Part shown: one piece after another, positions 25,742 through 34,857 of the stretch
Numbering within the stretch: the stretch's first letter is position 1
How the letters are laid out: every line of letters begins with the position of its first letter
NCBI GenBank assembly: GCA_024710905.1
Contig: JANJTV010000012.1
Location: forward strand, 124,001 to 188,000
DNA: 64,000 nt
Reading direction: 5' to 3'
Source of the DNA: Anaerolineales bacterium
Lineage (GTDB): Bacteria > Chloroflexota > Anaerolineae > Anaerolineales > Villigracilaceae
Program-made: the position numbers and the translations under genes
Notes under the pieces: model-generated
Databases searched by the model: none
What the model was told of the DNA's origin: nothing
The model's input: only the letters and a program-made list of their open reading frames with translations

Positions 25742-27526
25742 CTTGTTGTTGGGCCAGATGAACAAAACTGGTAGGGCGAGCGCGGTTATTATCGAAAGGA
25801 TATTGGCCGCGATCTGGGCAGATGGCAGGTTCCAATCTGGCTGCCTGCGATTGATGAAATCTTCCAGTTGCTGGCGTTGGTTGACCGGGATGCGCTCAAA
25901 TAAGATATTATCGTTTACTTCAGGGTAGACCATGCTGGAAGGATTGGTCATATTGAAATACCCATCCTGTTCCAACCACACCGACCCATCCACAAGTTGC
26001 GGTTTGAACTGGGCGGCAGTGTAACCAAAGAGCGGCTCATAGATATTCAGGTTGCTGGCTTCTTCATCGAATACACGCGGGTGTTCAAGCTCGGCAATGA
26101 TTCTTTGCACCGGGAAGATGGTGCCGGTTGTTTTGTGTTTTTCGTAGACATCCACCATGCCCTTGGCATAGTAAAAACGATTTTGCAGCCGGTCCATTGG
26201 AAGCGTGAAGTAGATTAGCCCCGATACGATTGTGAGACCCACCAGGGAAACCGTCAGGAAATCTCCCGGTTTTTGGGGCAATTTGGCTGCAATTTTATGA
26301 AAAAATAGCCCGGCCATCAGGGCCAATGGCATAATGAAAGCCGATGCAAAACGTGTATTGATATGCAATGACTTAAGGACAGGCAATTTACTGAGAGCTG
26401 GATAAAATACCCCTCCGGCCAGTGAAAATTCAACAATCAATTCTATTGCCAGCAGGAATAGTAAAAGGGCAGCCCATTTTTTCGGTGAAACCAGGATGGT
26501 GCTTGGTTTTTTTAATAAATCAACAGCCCATATCATTCCACCGACCAGCAGTACAATCCATAAGACAGGAGAGAGACTGGTGTCCAGCTCCCAAACACCA
26601 GCTCCTGAGCCTGTCCAGGCTTGCAGCCAATCCCAGATAAACCTGGGCTTCATCCCCATCCATGTAGCAACAGGAGAGATGTTCATACTTCCAAGGAGTT
26701 GATAGAACAGACCGCGGAGGCCTACAGAAACACTGACGAGCGGTGACGTTTCTACTTCGCGTGGGAAAAACCGCATATAAGAATAAATTGCATAAAGTTT
26801 AGATGCTGAAAGCCCCAGGGCAATCAGACTGCCGAATGAGATACGCTTGAACAGTTCGGTCAGGGAAAAGCCAGCTTGGGTGACAAGATAAACAAAAGGC
26901 AGGCAGGCGAGTAGTGATAGAAGAATGAAGAAGATTGGGTAAAACCCTGCGGCGTAGACAATTGCAGCAGCGGTTATGCCGATGGCTGCACTATTCCAGA
27001 TCCACCCCTTGCTTGGGTTAAGCATGAAAAATAATAATAGTGGCCCCAGTGGGAATGGAAAAATATTTGCATGGCCAATGCCATTGTGCTGGATGTAAAA
27101 ACCATTAATTGTATAGAGGCAGGCGGCTAACAGGCTGGCTGACCAAGGAAGTGCCATGATGCGCCGGCAAACCAGGTATATCCCCACAAAGCCCAGCACC
27201 CCGTAAGTAAATATGGATGTCAGGACAGCTGTCCAGGGATCCGTGAACAGAGTAAAGAGCAATGTGATCGAAAATTGTAACTGCTGGGGATTCGGGTACG
27301 CTGGCAACCCTCCGCCAAAACTGGGCGTATACCACTGTATGGTAAGCCCATTGACAGCATAATGGAGATAAGTGTCGGTGATGTGGGGCAGGTAATAACG
27401 GTAATCTGAACCGGCCTCAGGGTAGGAGCTATTGTTTATAGATGCCAGCAGCCACCCTGAAAGGATGGCTGCTGTAATTGTGATGATATTGTGGATTGTG
27501 CTATGCCGGGCAAAAAAAGTTTTCAT
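25727..27526 (-). CDS. Large polytopic membrane protein, YfhO/glycosyltransferase-like
   Basis: 599 residues with about 12 hydrophobic segments and one longer hydrophilic stretch near the C-terminus (about 430-555), followed by a final helix and a short basic tail. After the first helix, PEAGSDYRYYLPHITDTYLHYAVNG and WYTPSFGGGLPAYPNPQQ resemble the extracytoplasmic loop of GT-C/YfhO-type glycosyltransferases. The donor would be a lipid-linked sugar, but no function is proven. It starts 18 bases after the stop of the LuxR-type regulator and may share its promoter. Its sequence is A/T-richer than its neighbours. Confidence 0.6.
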   Translation of the reverse strand: MKTFFARHSTIHNIITITAAILSGWLLASINNSSYPEAGSDYRYYLPHITDTYLHYAVNGLTIQWYTPSFGGGLPAYPNPQQLQFSITLLFTLFTDPWTAVLTSIFTYGVLGFVGIYLVCRRIMALPWSASLLAACLYTINGFYIQHNGIGHANIFPFPLGPLLLFFMLNPSKGWIWNSAAIGITAAAIVYAAGFYPIFFILLSLLACLPFVYLVTQAGFSLTELFKRISFGSLIALGLSASKLYAIYSYMRFFPREVETSPLVSVSVGLRGLFYQLLGSMNISPVATWMGMKPRFIWDWLQAWTGSGAGVWELDTSLSPVLWIVLLVGGMIWAVDLLKKPSTILVSPKKWAALLLFLLAIELIVEFSLAGGVFYPALSKLPVLKSLHINTRFASAFIMPLALMAGLFFHKIAAKLPQKPGDFLTVSLVGLTIVSGLIYFTLPMDRLQNRFYYAKGMVDVYEKHKTTGTIFPVQRIIAELEHPRVFDEEASNLNIYEPLFGYTAAQFKPQLVDGSVWLEQDGYFNMTNPSSMVYPEVNDNILFERIPVNQRQQLEDFINRRQPDWNLPSAQIAANILSIITALALPVLFIWPNNKKARQ

Positions 27527-27544
27527 TGCAAAAAACGCGATAAA

Positions 27545-28204
27545 TTAATTTTGAATATAGTCTCGCAGGTTATGTTCCACAGCATAAGCCGCTGCTTCTG
27601 CTCGGTTATTAACACTCAACTTGGAAAGGATGCTGCTAACATAGTTGCGTACTGTGCCTTCCCCGAGGAACAGGGCTTTAGCAATTTCCCGGTTGGTTTT
27701 CCCCTCGGAAACCAGCAAAAGGACGTGCTTTTCCTGCTGGCTCAAGTGCGCAAAAGCAGAGGCTTCTTCGTCTTTCACCGCTTTCCGCACTTCCTGGAAG
27801 ACACGCTGGGTGACAGCCGGGTCCAGTAAGGCTTCGCCGCGTCCGATGGTTTCGAGGGCCCGGACCAGTTCTTCGCCGCCGATTTGCTTGAGGATGTATC
27901 CTGAAGCTCCTGCCCGAATGGCGGAGAAAAGCATCTCATCTTCTGCATACGAGGTGAGCATAATCACTTTGGTCTCAGGGTAACGCTGGATAATTTCTTC
28001 GCAGGCTTCAATGCCAGATGTACCCGGCAGGCGAATATCCATCACAACCACAGCGGGTTGCAGGGTGCCGACCTTTTCAATGGCTTCACGGGCTGAACCA
28101 GCTTCACCTACAACATCAAAATTTGGATGCCGCTCCAACAGGGATTTCAACCCCAGCCGCACAACTTCGTGGTCGTCTACCAACAAAATTCTTTGCTTTG
28201 CCAT
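27545..28204 (-). CDS. NarL/LuxR-family response regulator
   Basis: 219 residues: receiver domain with DDH at 10-12, phospho-acceptor Asp56 in [10 protein letters not shown] and Lys in [11 protein letters not shown]; LuxR-type HTH at about 150-215 ([43 protein letters not shown] in two pieces). It is closest in style to DevR/LiaR regulators. No cognate kinase is adjacent. GGAGG lies about 12 bases before the ATG, and a good promoter is at 28232-28260. Confidence 0.93.
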   Translation of the reverse strand: MAKQRILLVDDHEVVRLGLKSLLERHPNFDVVGEAGSAREAIEKVGTLQPAVVVMDIRLPGTSGIEACEEIIQRYPETKVIMLTSYAEDEMLFSAIRAGASGYILKQIGGEELVRALETIGRGEALLDPAVTQRVFQEVRKAVKDEEASAFAHLSQQEKHVLLLVSEGKTNREIAKALFLGEGTVRNYVSSILSKLSVNNRAEAAAYAVEHNLRDYIQN

Positions 28205-28231
28205 GAGTCTTCTTGCCTCCGTGAAAGTAAA

Positions 28232-28260
28232 AGTATAGTCGAGTGGGGGGTAGGTGGCAA
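28232..28260 (-). promoter_or_regulatory. Promoter of LuxR-type regulator
   Basis: On the minus strand TTGCCA (28255-28260), a 17-bp spacer and TATACT (28232-28237). The predicted start is about 20 nt before the ATG and leaves room for GGAGG. Confidence 0.65.
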
Positions 28261-28284
28261 GGGCGGGCTTTCAACCAGTTGAAT

Positions 28285-28311
28285 AAAAAAGGCCTGCCAC
28301 TCGGCAAGCCT
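28285..28311 (-). terminator. Terminator of the kinase-phosphatase-FHA operon
   Basis: On the minus strand AGGCTTGCC and GGCAGGCCT form a 9-bp stem with one G-T pair around GAGT, followed by six T. It lies five bases after the OmpR-type regulator stop and ends the six-gene operon. Confidence 0.8.
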
Positions 28312-28316
28312 CTTGC

Positions 28317-29042
28317 TCACTCTTCTTTGTTTTGCCTGCGGAAGTCGAGGAAACGATACCCAACGCCGCGTTCTGTCAGGATATATTTGGGGTTTGCGGG
28401 GTCTTTTTCCAGTTTTTGCCGCAGGTAGTTGATATACAGGCGGACATAGTGGGGTTCATCGCGATACTCGTAGCCCCATACCTTGGCAAGCAACTGGTCA
28501 TGAGAAACTACCCAGCCAGCGTTCTGAACAAGGTGGAAAAGCAGGCGGTATTCGGTTGGGCGAAGCTTGACGATCTTCCCTTCCAGCCAGATTTCTCGGC
28601 GGTCGAAATCGATCTTAAGCCGTTCATCGATCTCGATCAAGCCATGCATCGAGCCGCTGGCGCCTTCCGTTCGTCGCAAGACGGCTTTCACCCGGCTGGA
28701 AAGTTCGCGCGGGCTGAAGGGCTTGGTAACATAATCGTCGGCCCCCAACTCCAGCCCTCGAACACGATCATCTTCCTCGCCTTTGGCTGTCAGCATAATC
28801 ACCGGAACGTTGCTGATCTCCCGTATCATCTCCAATACTTCAAATCCATCCAGGTCAGGCATCATCACATCCAGGAGGATTAGATCCGGGGTGACATCCC
28901 GTAGTTTTTGGACGGCCTGCTTCCCATTAAAGGCTTCTGAGACCTGGAAACCATCATGCTCCAGGTTCAGGCGGATAAATCGCACCATGCGTTCTTCATC
29001 GTCAACGACAAGGATTCTACGGCGGTCAAATTCTTCTGGCAT
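28317..29042 (-). CDS. OmpR/PhoB-family response regulator, orphan
   Basis: 241 residues: receiver domain with DDE at 14-16, phospho-acceptor Asp58 in [10 protein letters not shown] and the Lys in DDYVTKPFS; winged-helix effector domain ending [29 protein letters not shown]. No histidine kinase is in the operon, so it may receive phosphate from a distant kinase or be touched by the Ser/Thr kinase of the same operon; the second option is inference. It is the last gene, four bases after the 79-residue protein. Confidence 0.92.
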   Translation of the reverse strand: MPEEFDRRRILVVDDEERMVRFIRLNLEHDGFQVSEAFNGKQAVQKLRDVTPDLILLDVMMPDLDGFEVLEMIREISNVPVIMLTAKGEEDDRVRGLELGADDYVTKPFSPRELSSRVKAVLRRTEGASGSMHGLIEIDERLKIDFDRREIWLEGKIVKLRPTEYRLLFHLVQNAGWVVSHDQLLAKVWGYEYRDEPHYVRLYINYLRQKLEKDPANPKYILTERGVGYRFLDFRRQNKEE

Positions 29043-29046
29043 GGGT

Positions 29047-29286
29047 CTATTCCCTCACAAAGCCGATAATCTCTTCTTCCTGATCGCCGGGCACAATTTC
29101 GATAAAAGCAATGCGCGAAATTGGCCAGATTACCTCGGTGACATTTGCCAGCAGGTAGTGCAGGTCTTTCCCGTCACGGCGACGCGGGTTCTTGATCGTG
29201 ATGATTGTGTCAGTGACATTGGGCAGTTGGTCTATCTCCCCAAGTACAGGGTCTTCATTGGCAAGATGTACAAGTACGGTTGGCAT
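29047..29286 (-). CDS. Small conserved-looking protein in signalling operon
   Basis: 79 residues, acidic at the C-terminus ([10 protein letters not shown]), with [32 protein letters not shown] in the middle, suggesting a small alpha/beta fold. The ATG is preceded by GAGGTGAAGA. No signal peptide or membrane helix. I do not recognise the family. Its position between the FHA and the response regulator genes, with gaps of 12 and 4 bases, implies a shared role. Confidence 0.75.
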   Translation of the reverse strand: MPTVLVHLANEDPVLGEIDQLPNVTDTIITIKNPRRRDGKDLHYLLANVTEVIWPISRIAFIEIVPGDQEEEIIGFVRE

Positions 29287-29298
29287 TCTTCACCTCTG

Positions 29299-29802
29299 TT
29301 AGGTCATTACAATTTGAAGTCTTAATTTACCCAGCGAAACGATATCTCCATGCCGGATGGCACGTTCTGTATTTGGCATCATTCGTTCACTGTTGAGAAA
29401 AGTGCCATTGGATGAGCCCAGGTCCATCAACTGGACTTGCCCCTGGTTGATGCGAATCACGGCATGGATACGGGATACCCCGTTTTCAAACGCATTATAC
29501 GGCGTCAGATCTATATCCGGCATAATCGGTTGGTTGGGGCTTACCCGCCCAATGGTGAACTCGGTTTTGTCTGAGAGTGGCAGAATCTGGCCACTTTCCA
29601 GTAAGTGCAACGAAAGCCAGGTATTCCCCTTAAAAATTGACGTATCACCTTGGATTGGCGCAGTTGAGCGGCTATCCAGGTCTACATCTCCCTGGATTTT
29701 TTGCGTCGAGGATTTATCCTTTTGCACCAGTTGTGCTCCGCAATCGCTGCAAAAGATTGCGCCGTCTACTTCCTGGTGATTACAGTTTGGGCAAATAATC
29801 AT
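29299..29802 (-). CDS. Zinc-ribbon plus FHA domain protein
   Basis: 167 residues. An N-terminal zinc ribbon has Cys4, Cys7, Cys18 and Cys21 (CPNC...CSDC). A flexible linker rich in Ser/Thr/Gln follows (about 25-60; SSTQKIQGD and STAPIQGDTS could be phospho-Thr sites). The FHA domain (about 75-165) has the phosphothreonine-binding pattern FTIGR, VSRIHAVI and DLGSSNGTFLN. FHA domains bind phospho-Thr, so it is the natural reader of the Ser/Thr kinase in the same operon. Confidence 0.9.
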   Translation of the reverse strand: MIICPNCNHQEVDGAIFCSDCGAQLVQKDKSSTQKIQGDVDLDSRSTAPIQGDTSIFKGNTWLSLHLLESGQILPLSDKTEFTIGRVSPNQPIMPDIDLTPYNAFENGVSRIHAVIRINQGQVQLMDLGSSNGTFLNSERMMPNTERAIRHGDIVSLGKLRLQIVMT

Positions 29803-29806
29803 ACCG

Positions 29807-31276
29807 TTATTCTTCCATCAAGTTAACCAGTGCACGTGTACCATATTTTATGCGCTTTTCACCGGTTTCTGAAAATGCCCTTTGTTGTTCTATATGTTCT
29901 GCTTCCAGCAATACCGTTTTTGCAAGGCCTTGCTGCCCCTGGGAGAGCAGGTGGGTGGCCATCTTTTTCAGGTGGCCTGATGCGGCGCTAAAGTTCCCGG
30001 CTTCCACTTCCTGGCGGGCTTTTTCCTGCATACGGTACAGGGTGACTTTTGAGAGCGCTTGCACGATTGCCCAGGGTGGTGTCTCTACGTTCGGTTGCTC
30101 AGATACGCGAATATTAACATCAAATGAGATTGCCGGGAAAGGGCTGGCTGCATAGGTTGAAAAACCATCCAGTACCCCTGTAAGAAAAGCATTGCTGCCA
30201 GGCTTGGCAGCCTGCGGATTAATATGCATCTCGATCAGGACCATTAGCGACCAATCTCGCAGGATGGGTCCCAGGCTGATTGTATCGTTTACAAGCAGCG
30301 GATTCGGTTCCGGCTGGATGCGGAAGGCATAAGACAGGTAACAGCCAGGGGGCATGGAATATTCAAGGGTAACGTTGTCCGCCACAACTTGGGCAAGGTT
30401 ATCAAACTTTTCATTAAGCAGTTTGCCAATTTCCCGGGCATTTGACACAAAGAAAGAAGTCCCACCCGTCAGGTTGGCGAGCTTATCCAGGAAGGTATCA
30501 TTCCACTCATGCCCGATACCTAGGCCGCTGATACCAATACCCAGTTCGGATGCCTGTTGGGCAACTTGCAGGCAGCCATCTTCGTCACCATAAGTGCGTC
30601 CATCAGTAAGGATGATGATGTGGTTGATGCTGCCTGGGCTGGCAAACCGGCGGACTTCCTCCAGGGCGGCATTCAGGCCATTGAGCAGTTCTGTGCCTCC
30701 AGACGTTTGCAACATCTGGATTTTAATCTCGGATTTTTGGATGTTAATCTGGCGCGATGCCGGGATGAGTACTTCGGCCCGGTCACTAAAAGTAACCACA
30801 GAAAATGTATCCTGCGGGCGGGTTCGCCGTAACAACTGAATGGCAGTTGTTTTCACAATATCCAGTTTTTCGCCTTTCATGGATGTTGAACAGTCCAATG
30901 CCAGGCAAATATTCTGCGGAGGGGCGGCGGTTGCCTTTTTCTCTTTATCGCTCAGGCTGATTTCGAGCAAAGCGTACACAAGTTGGGGCTCATGTGGAAT
31001 CCCCATTTCCTTGCGGCTTACCAAAACTTTATTGATGATCGGCTGGCTGGGTTCTTCTTCATAGGGCAGGGTCTGGTCGTAGTTCTTGCGTTCTTCAGGG
31101 TTGGAGAGCACCTGGTAAGCCTGCTGTACACCGAGGAATAACTCAGTTTCCCCTGCAACGTTATTTGTATCGGGATGCAGGCGTTTCGCAAGCTTTAAGT
31201 ATGCGCGGCGAATTTCATCCTGTGTGGCGCTGCGCAGAACCCCCAATAACGCATAAAAACTGGGCTTGGAATTCAT
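29807..31276 (-). CDS. J-domain/VWA fusion protein
   Basis: 489 residues. Residues 1-70 form a DnaJ J-domain with the HPD tripeptide at 34-36 (KLAKRLHPDTNN) and QVLSNPEERKNYD. From about 95 to 290 there is a VWA domain with a full MIDAS: DCSTS at 128-132, a Thr in TSGGTELLNGL and Asp in IIILTDGRTYGD. The rest resembles the beta-sandwich after VWA in inter-alpha-trypsin-type proteins, with a helical C-terminus. No signal peptide, so cytosolic. The J-domain would recruit DnaK; the VWA domain would hold a partner through metal. Starts nine bases after the phosphatase stop. Confidence 0.88.
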   Translation of the reverse strand: MNSKPSFYALLGVLRSATQDEIRRAYLKLAKRLHPDTNNVAGETELFLGVQQAYQVLSNPEERKNYDQTLPYEEEPSQPIINKVLVSRKEMGIPHEPQLVYALLEISLSDKEKKATAAPPQNICLALDCSTSMKGEKLDIVKTTAIQLLRRTRPQDTFSVVTFSDRAEVLIPASRQINIQKSEIKIQMLQTSGGTELLNGLNAALEEVRRFASPGSINHIIILTDGRTYGDEDGCLQVAQQASELGIGISGLGIGHEWNDTFLDKLANLTGGTSFFVSNAREIGKLLNEKFDNLAQVVADNVTLEYSMPPGCYLSYAFRIQPEPNPLLVNDTISLGPILRDWSLMVLIEMHINPQAAKPGSNAFLTGVLDGFSTYAASPFPAISFDVNIRVSEQPNVETPPWAIVQALSKVTLYRMQEKARQEVEAGNFSAASGHLKKMATHLLSQGQQGLAKTVLLEAEHIEQQRAFSETGEKRIKYGTRALVNLMEE

Positions 31277-31285
31277 CCCTGCAGA

Positions 31286-32194
31286 TTAGCTCAACAATTG
31301 GATTAAGATGACGCTAATATTATCCGGCCCGCCAGCGCCATTGGCCATATTCACCATCTTCTGGCAGGCCTGCTGCAGGCTGGATGCGTCAAGTACGGCG
31401 CGTTTAAGTTCATCTTCATCAACTACCCCCCACAGGCCATCAGAGCATAGCATTAAGTAGCCGCCGACCGGGAAAGGTAGGGTAATCATGTCGGCTTCGA
31501 GGGCTTCTCCCTGGCCGAGTGCGCGGTAGAGAACATTGCGCTGGGGGTGTACGGCAGCTTCAGCGGAAGTGATTTGCCCGAGTTCCTCCAGCCTGCGGAC
31601 GAGGGAATGGTCGCGGGTGATAGCTTCCATGCGCTTGTCCGGGTAAATCAGGTAGGCGCGGCTGTCGCCAACGTGGGCAATTGTCAACTGCTGGCCCACC
31701 ACCAGGGCCGCGGTAACCGTTGTCCCTGAGCCAGGTGCTTCTTTCAATACATTTTTCTGGGCTTCCATGACGGCGCCCTGTAATATTTCTTGCAAAGACT
31801 CATCCACATTTACGCTTGGGCTGCTGAACAGGGTATTGTGGAATTTTTTCATCACATACCCGGCAATAGTGCGGATGGTGGTGTTGCTGGCAACCTCGCC
31901 ATACTGGTGGCCGCCCATCCCATCGGCGATGATGAACAGGCCAAAAGGTGGGTTGCTGCTGTTGCCTGCGATGGTGTTGGTGATGGTAAACAGGCTGTCT
32001 TCGTTGAGTTCTCGCTGGCGGCCGACAGATTGACCCACGCTGACAGCCAACTGGGGCGGCTCTACACGGTGTTGCACTGCTGCATGGATGGACTGCAGTT
32101 GTACATCCGAAAGTGGGGCAGTGACTACATTTTCACTGCTGCTGACCCGCTTGTGGTTCTTGCGCGAGAATAAGTTGCGGAAGAAATCTAACAC
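31286..32194 (-). CDS. PP2C-family Ser/Thr phosphatase
   Basis: 302 residues. After a basic, Ser-rich N-terminus (about 1-50), the PP2C domain shows GRQRELNEDSLF, FIIADGMGGHQYGE, GTTVTAALVVGQQLTIAHVGDSRAYLI, DHSLVRRL, LCSDGLWGVV and GGPDNISVILI, with all the metal-binding Asp residues. It removes phosphate from Ser/Thr and would oppose the kinase upstream. Translation starts at a GTG (32194), supported by AAGGAG about six bases upstream; there is no suitable ATG. No membrane helix. Confidence 0.93.
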   Translation of the reverse strand: MLDFFRNLFSRKNHKRVSSSENVVTAPLSDVQLQSIHAAVQHRVEPPQLAVSVGQSVGRQRELNEDSLFTITNTIAGNSSNPPFGLFIIADGMGGHQYGEVASNTTIRTIAGYVMKKFHNTLFSSPSVNVDESLQEILQGAVMEAQKNVLKEAPGSGTTVTAALVVGQQLTIAHVGDSRAYLIYPDKRMEAITRDHSLVRRLEELGQITSAEAAVHPQRNVLYRALGQGEALEADMITLPFPVGGYLMLCSDGLWGVVDEDELKRAVLDASSLQQACQKMVNMANGAGGPDNISVILIQLLS

Positions 32195-32208
32195 GGTGTG
32201 CTCCTTGT

Positions 32209-34098
32209 TTATGCCAGGAGGGCATAAATGAAATGATCTGCTGAACCGACATAAACAACTTCATCAAAAACAGTTGGCGAACCCGTAATGGGGCCTTTTG
32301 TTTCAAACTTCCAGCGTAACCGCCCGGTTTTATATTCTAGGCAGTACATCATGCCATCGACTGAGCCACAATAGATGGCATCTTTGAAAATGGCCGGAGA
32401 CCCGTTGACCTGGTGTTCAGTTTTGTAGCGCCAGGCCTCTTTGGCTGATTTTGTTTCGATTGCATAGATGTTGCCATCGGCCGAGCCGTTGAAGACCAGA
32501 CCGTCAGCAACATAAGGAGAAACAATGGATGGTTTTTCCATGCGGAAGCGCCAGATCAGCCAGCCGCTTTTTGCATCCAGCGCGTAGAGATGACCATCTA
32601 CGGAGTTGAAATACACAACACCATCCTGTACCCAGGGCGATGATGTGATGGATCGTTTGGCCTTGAACTTCCATTTGTTGGTTCCGGTGAAATCCATACA
32701 GAAAAATTCCCCTGCTTCATTGCCGACATAAATCAGGTCGTTGGCAATAAAAGGCGATGAGCGGATTTCAGCTCCGGTATCAACCTTCCAGGCAGGGCGT
32801 CCGGTTGAAAGATTGATGGCGTGAAGGCATTTATCATCGGAGCCAATGAAGACGTGGTTTTCGGCCACCCGTGGGGAGGACCAGATTGGCCCTTCGGTGT
32901 AATGTGACCAGGTGATTTTGCCCGAGCGGGCGCTGATGGCGTACAGGCGTTTGTCCTGTGAGCCGAACAGGATATTGTCCTCAAATACAGCCGGTCGGTT
33001 GGAGATGCTGCCCTCGGCGGCATATTTCCATAAGAACTCGCCGTTGGCGGCATTCAGGGCATACAGGTTGTTGTCGTAACAACCGGTGTACAACGTGCCA
33101 TTGTAGTATAGCGGCGTGCTCCGGATTTCATCTTCGCACTGGAAAGACCAGATAGGTTTAATGGATGTACTGTTAATCCCCGTGGTGACCGGTGTGCCTA
33201 CCCCAATGCGCCCCAGCAGGCCGGTTTTTTTGCCTGCGCCCAGCAAGGCTTCTTTAAAATCGCGGATGCTTTTATAACGATCTTCCGGGTTGTATTGCAA
33301 TGCGCTATTAATCACGGCTTCCATTTCCGTAGAGACAGCCGGGTTAATCTTACGAATTGGGCGCTCGGCAAATGAGAATGGCGGCTCGAGGCGCGGATCT
33401 CGCTTGGTGAGTAGGTGATGCAATGTGGCGCCCAAGGCATAAATGTCAGCCTGGGTGCTGGCCTCGCCCCGGTATTGCTCCGGGGGTGAGTAGCCCTCCG
33501 TGCCAATCATTGTGCCGCGCTGGCCGGATTGGAAGGACTTAGCGATGCCAAAATCAACCAGCATGACGTGATTGTGCTGGTTGATCATCACGTTGGATGG
33601 TTTCATGTCACGGAAAATGATCGGGTCGGGTTTGTGGCTGTGCAAGAAATCTAACACATCGCAAAGTTCAATCGCCCAGGCCAGCACCTGTTCTTCAGGG
33701 ATGAAACCATCCACCTGGCTGACAATGGCTTCAAGGTCTTTGCCGTTGACAAATTCAAGTACCAGGTATGAACGGTTGTCGTGGGTAAAATAATCGTAAA
33801 TTCGTGGGATTGATGCATGGCTGAGTGTGGCCAGGATGTTGGCCTCGCGCTCAAAGTTTTGCACAATCGTCTGGCGCACCAGTGGATCCGGGGCTGAGTT
33901 GATCATCTCTTTTACAGCCACCAACTTGACGACATTGGGGAAGTGCAAGTCGCGGGCGCGGTACACCGAACCCATGCCACCCACGCCGATCACCTCCTGG
34001 ATGAGATAACGGTTTGAAAGCGTTGTCCCCTGAGAGAGTTGTCCGGTTGTTGGGCGTTTGTTTTCGTCTTGCGGTTCGCTGATGAGATGAGTTTCCAT
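32209..34098 (-). CDS. Ser/Thr protein kinase with C-terminal PQQ propeller
   Basis: 629 residues. The kinase domain (about 28-290) has glycine loop VGGMGSVY, Lys in VAVKEM, catalytic loop FRDMKPSNVM (Phe in place of His in HRD), DFG in LVDFGIAKSF and GTEGYSPPEQYRGEAS. From about 320 to the end there are PQQ-type propeller blades, e.g. LYALNAANGEFLWKY, LYAISARSGKITWSH and LYALDAKSGWLIWRF. No membrane helix separates the two, so the propeller is cytosolic, unlike the usual exported sensor of PASTA-type kinases. First gene of the six-gene operon. Confidence 0.93.
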   Translation of the reverse strand: METHLISEPQDENKRPTTGQLSQGTTLSNRYLIQEVIGVGGMGSVYRARDLHFPNVVKLVAVKEMINSAPDPLVRQTIVQNFEREANILATLSHASIPRIYDYFTHDNRSYLVLEFVNGKDLEAIVSQVDGFIPEEQVLAWAIELCDVLDFLHSHKPDPIIFRDMKPSNVMINQHNHVMLVDFGIAKSFQSGQRGTMIGTEGYSPPEQYRGEASTQADIYALGATLHHLLTKRDPRLEPPFSFAERPIRKINPAVSTEMEAVINSALQYNPEDRYKSIRDFKEALLGAGKKTGLLGRIGVGTPVTTGINSTSIKPIWSFQCEDEIRSTPLYYNGTLYTGCYDNNLYALNAANGEFLWKYAAEGSISNRPAVFEDNILFGSQDKRLYAISARSGKITWSHYTEGPIWSSPRVAENHVFIGSDDKCLHAINLSTGRPAWKVDTGAEIRSSPFIANDLIYVGNEAGEFFCMDFTGTNKWKFKAKRSITSSPWVQDGVVYFNSVDGHLYALDAKSGWLIWRFRMEKPSIVSPYVADGLVFNGSADGNIYAIETKSAKEAWRYKTEHQVNGSPAIFKDAIYCGSVDGMMYCLEYKTGRLRWKFETKGPITGSPTVFDEVVYVGSADHFIYALLA

Positions 34099-34138
34099 AG
34101 AAGGATAGATTAATCCGTGCTAACAATGTAATTAATAC

Positions 34139-34168
34139 ATTATAGCCCATCATTTAAGTGAATCACAA
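34139..34168 (-). promoter_or_regulatory. Promoter of the kinase-phosphatase-FHA operon
   Basis: On the minus strand TTGTGA (34163-34168), 18-bp spacer and TATAAT (34139-34144), start about 34132, leader about 34 nt. The near-palindrome TGTAATTAATACA at 34127-34139 sits over the predicted start and could be an operator. Confidence 0.6.
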
Positions 34169-34190
34169 ACATCGTTGCTTTACAGTGGCA

Positions 34191-34219
34191 TTGCAGGATA
34201 ACCTGAATTGTCATACAAT
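34191..34219 (+). promoter_or_regulatory. Promoter of metallophosphoesterase gene
   Basis: TTGCAG (34191-34196), 17-bp spacer, TACAAT (34214-34219). Predicted start is about four bases before the ATG at 34230, so the mRNA is nearly leaderless. It diverges from the kinase operon promoter. Confidence 0.5.
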
Positions 34220-34229
34220 CTTGCCTGAT

Positions 34230-34856
34230 ATGCGCATTTTAGCAGTGAGTGACCAGGTAATAGATCGTTTGTACTCTGCCATGGTGAAGGAAACCTATTC
34301 GGGTGTTCAGGCAATTATTGGCTGCGGCGACTTGCCTTATGAGTATCTTGAATTCCTTGTTTCGATCTTAAACGTGCCATTATTCTATGTACCGGGGAAT
34401 CATGATCCTCAGCACGGACACCTGGTAAATGAATATGTACAGGGCGGCACCAATCTGGACCTTGAAATTCACCGTCACAAAAATATTTGGATGTCCGGTC
34501 TGGGTGGCAGCGTGATGTATCATCCCGGTGCGCCAAACCAGTATACCCAGTCTGAGATGTACCTGCGTGTTTATAAAATCTTGCCCCGCCTGTGGTTGCG
34601 GGCCGTGCTGGGCCACCCCATTGATATCTTGGTTACACATTCCCCCCCGGCCGGCATTCATGACGACAACGACCCGGCCCACCAGGGTCTGCGAGCCATC
34701 AACCTGCTCTTAAGGCTGGCAAAACCACGTTACATGCTGCACGGCCACACGTTTTTCTATCGCCAAAACCTGCAAGATTATGTCACCCGCTACCACCAGA
34801 CAGACGTGATTAATGTCTACCCATTCCGTGTCATGAATATCCCCATTGCTGGCTGA
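34230..34856 (+). CDS. Calcineurin-like metallophosphoesterase
   Basis: 208 residues starting MRILAVSDQVIDRLYS. Metal-binding motifs are present: SDQ (a variant of the usual DxH: Asp with Gln in place of His), GCGDLPYEYLEF, VPGNHDPQHG, LVTHSPPAGIHDD and MLHGHTFF. The family hydrolyses phosphoesters with two metal ions; the substrate is unknown. An ATG at 34158 is in frame but lies upstream of the promoter elements, so 34230 is preferred. DapA-family and lipoate ligase genes follow closely. Confidence 0.82.
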   Translation: MRILAVSDQVIDRLYSAMVKETYSGVQAIIGCGDLPYEYLEFLVSILNVPLFYVPGNHDPQHGHLVNEYVQGGTNLDLEIHRHKNIWMSGLGGSVMYHPGAPNQYTQSEMYLRVYKILPRLWLRAVLGHPIDILVTHSPPAGIHDDNDPAHQGLRAINLLLRLAKPRYMLHGHTFFYRQNLQDYVTRYHQTDVINVYPFRVMNIPIAG

Positions 34857-34857
34857 T

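Noticed and set aside
28317-29042. Pairing the OmpR-type regulator at 28317 with the LuxR-type regulator at 27545 in one operon
   Set aside because: A terminator at 28285-28311 and a separate promoter at 28232-28260 lie between them.
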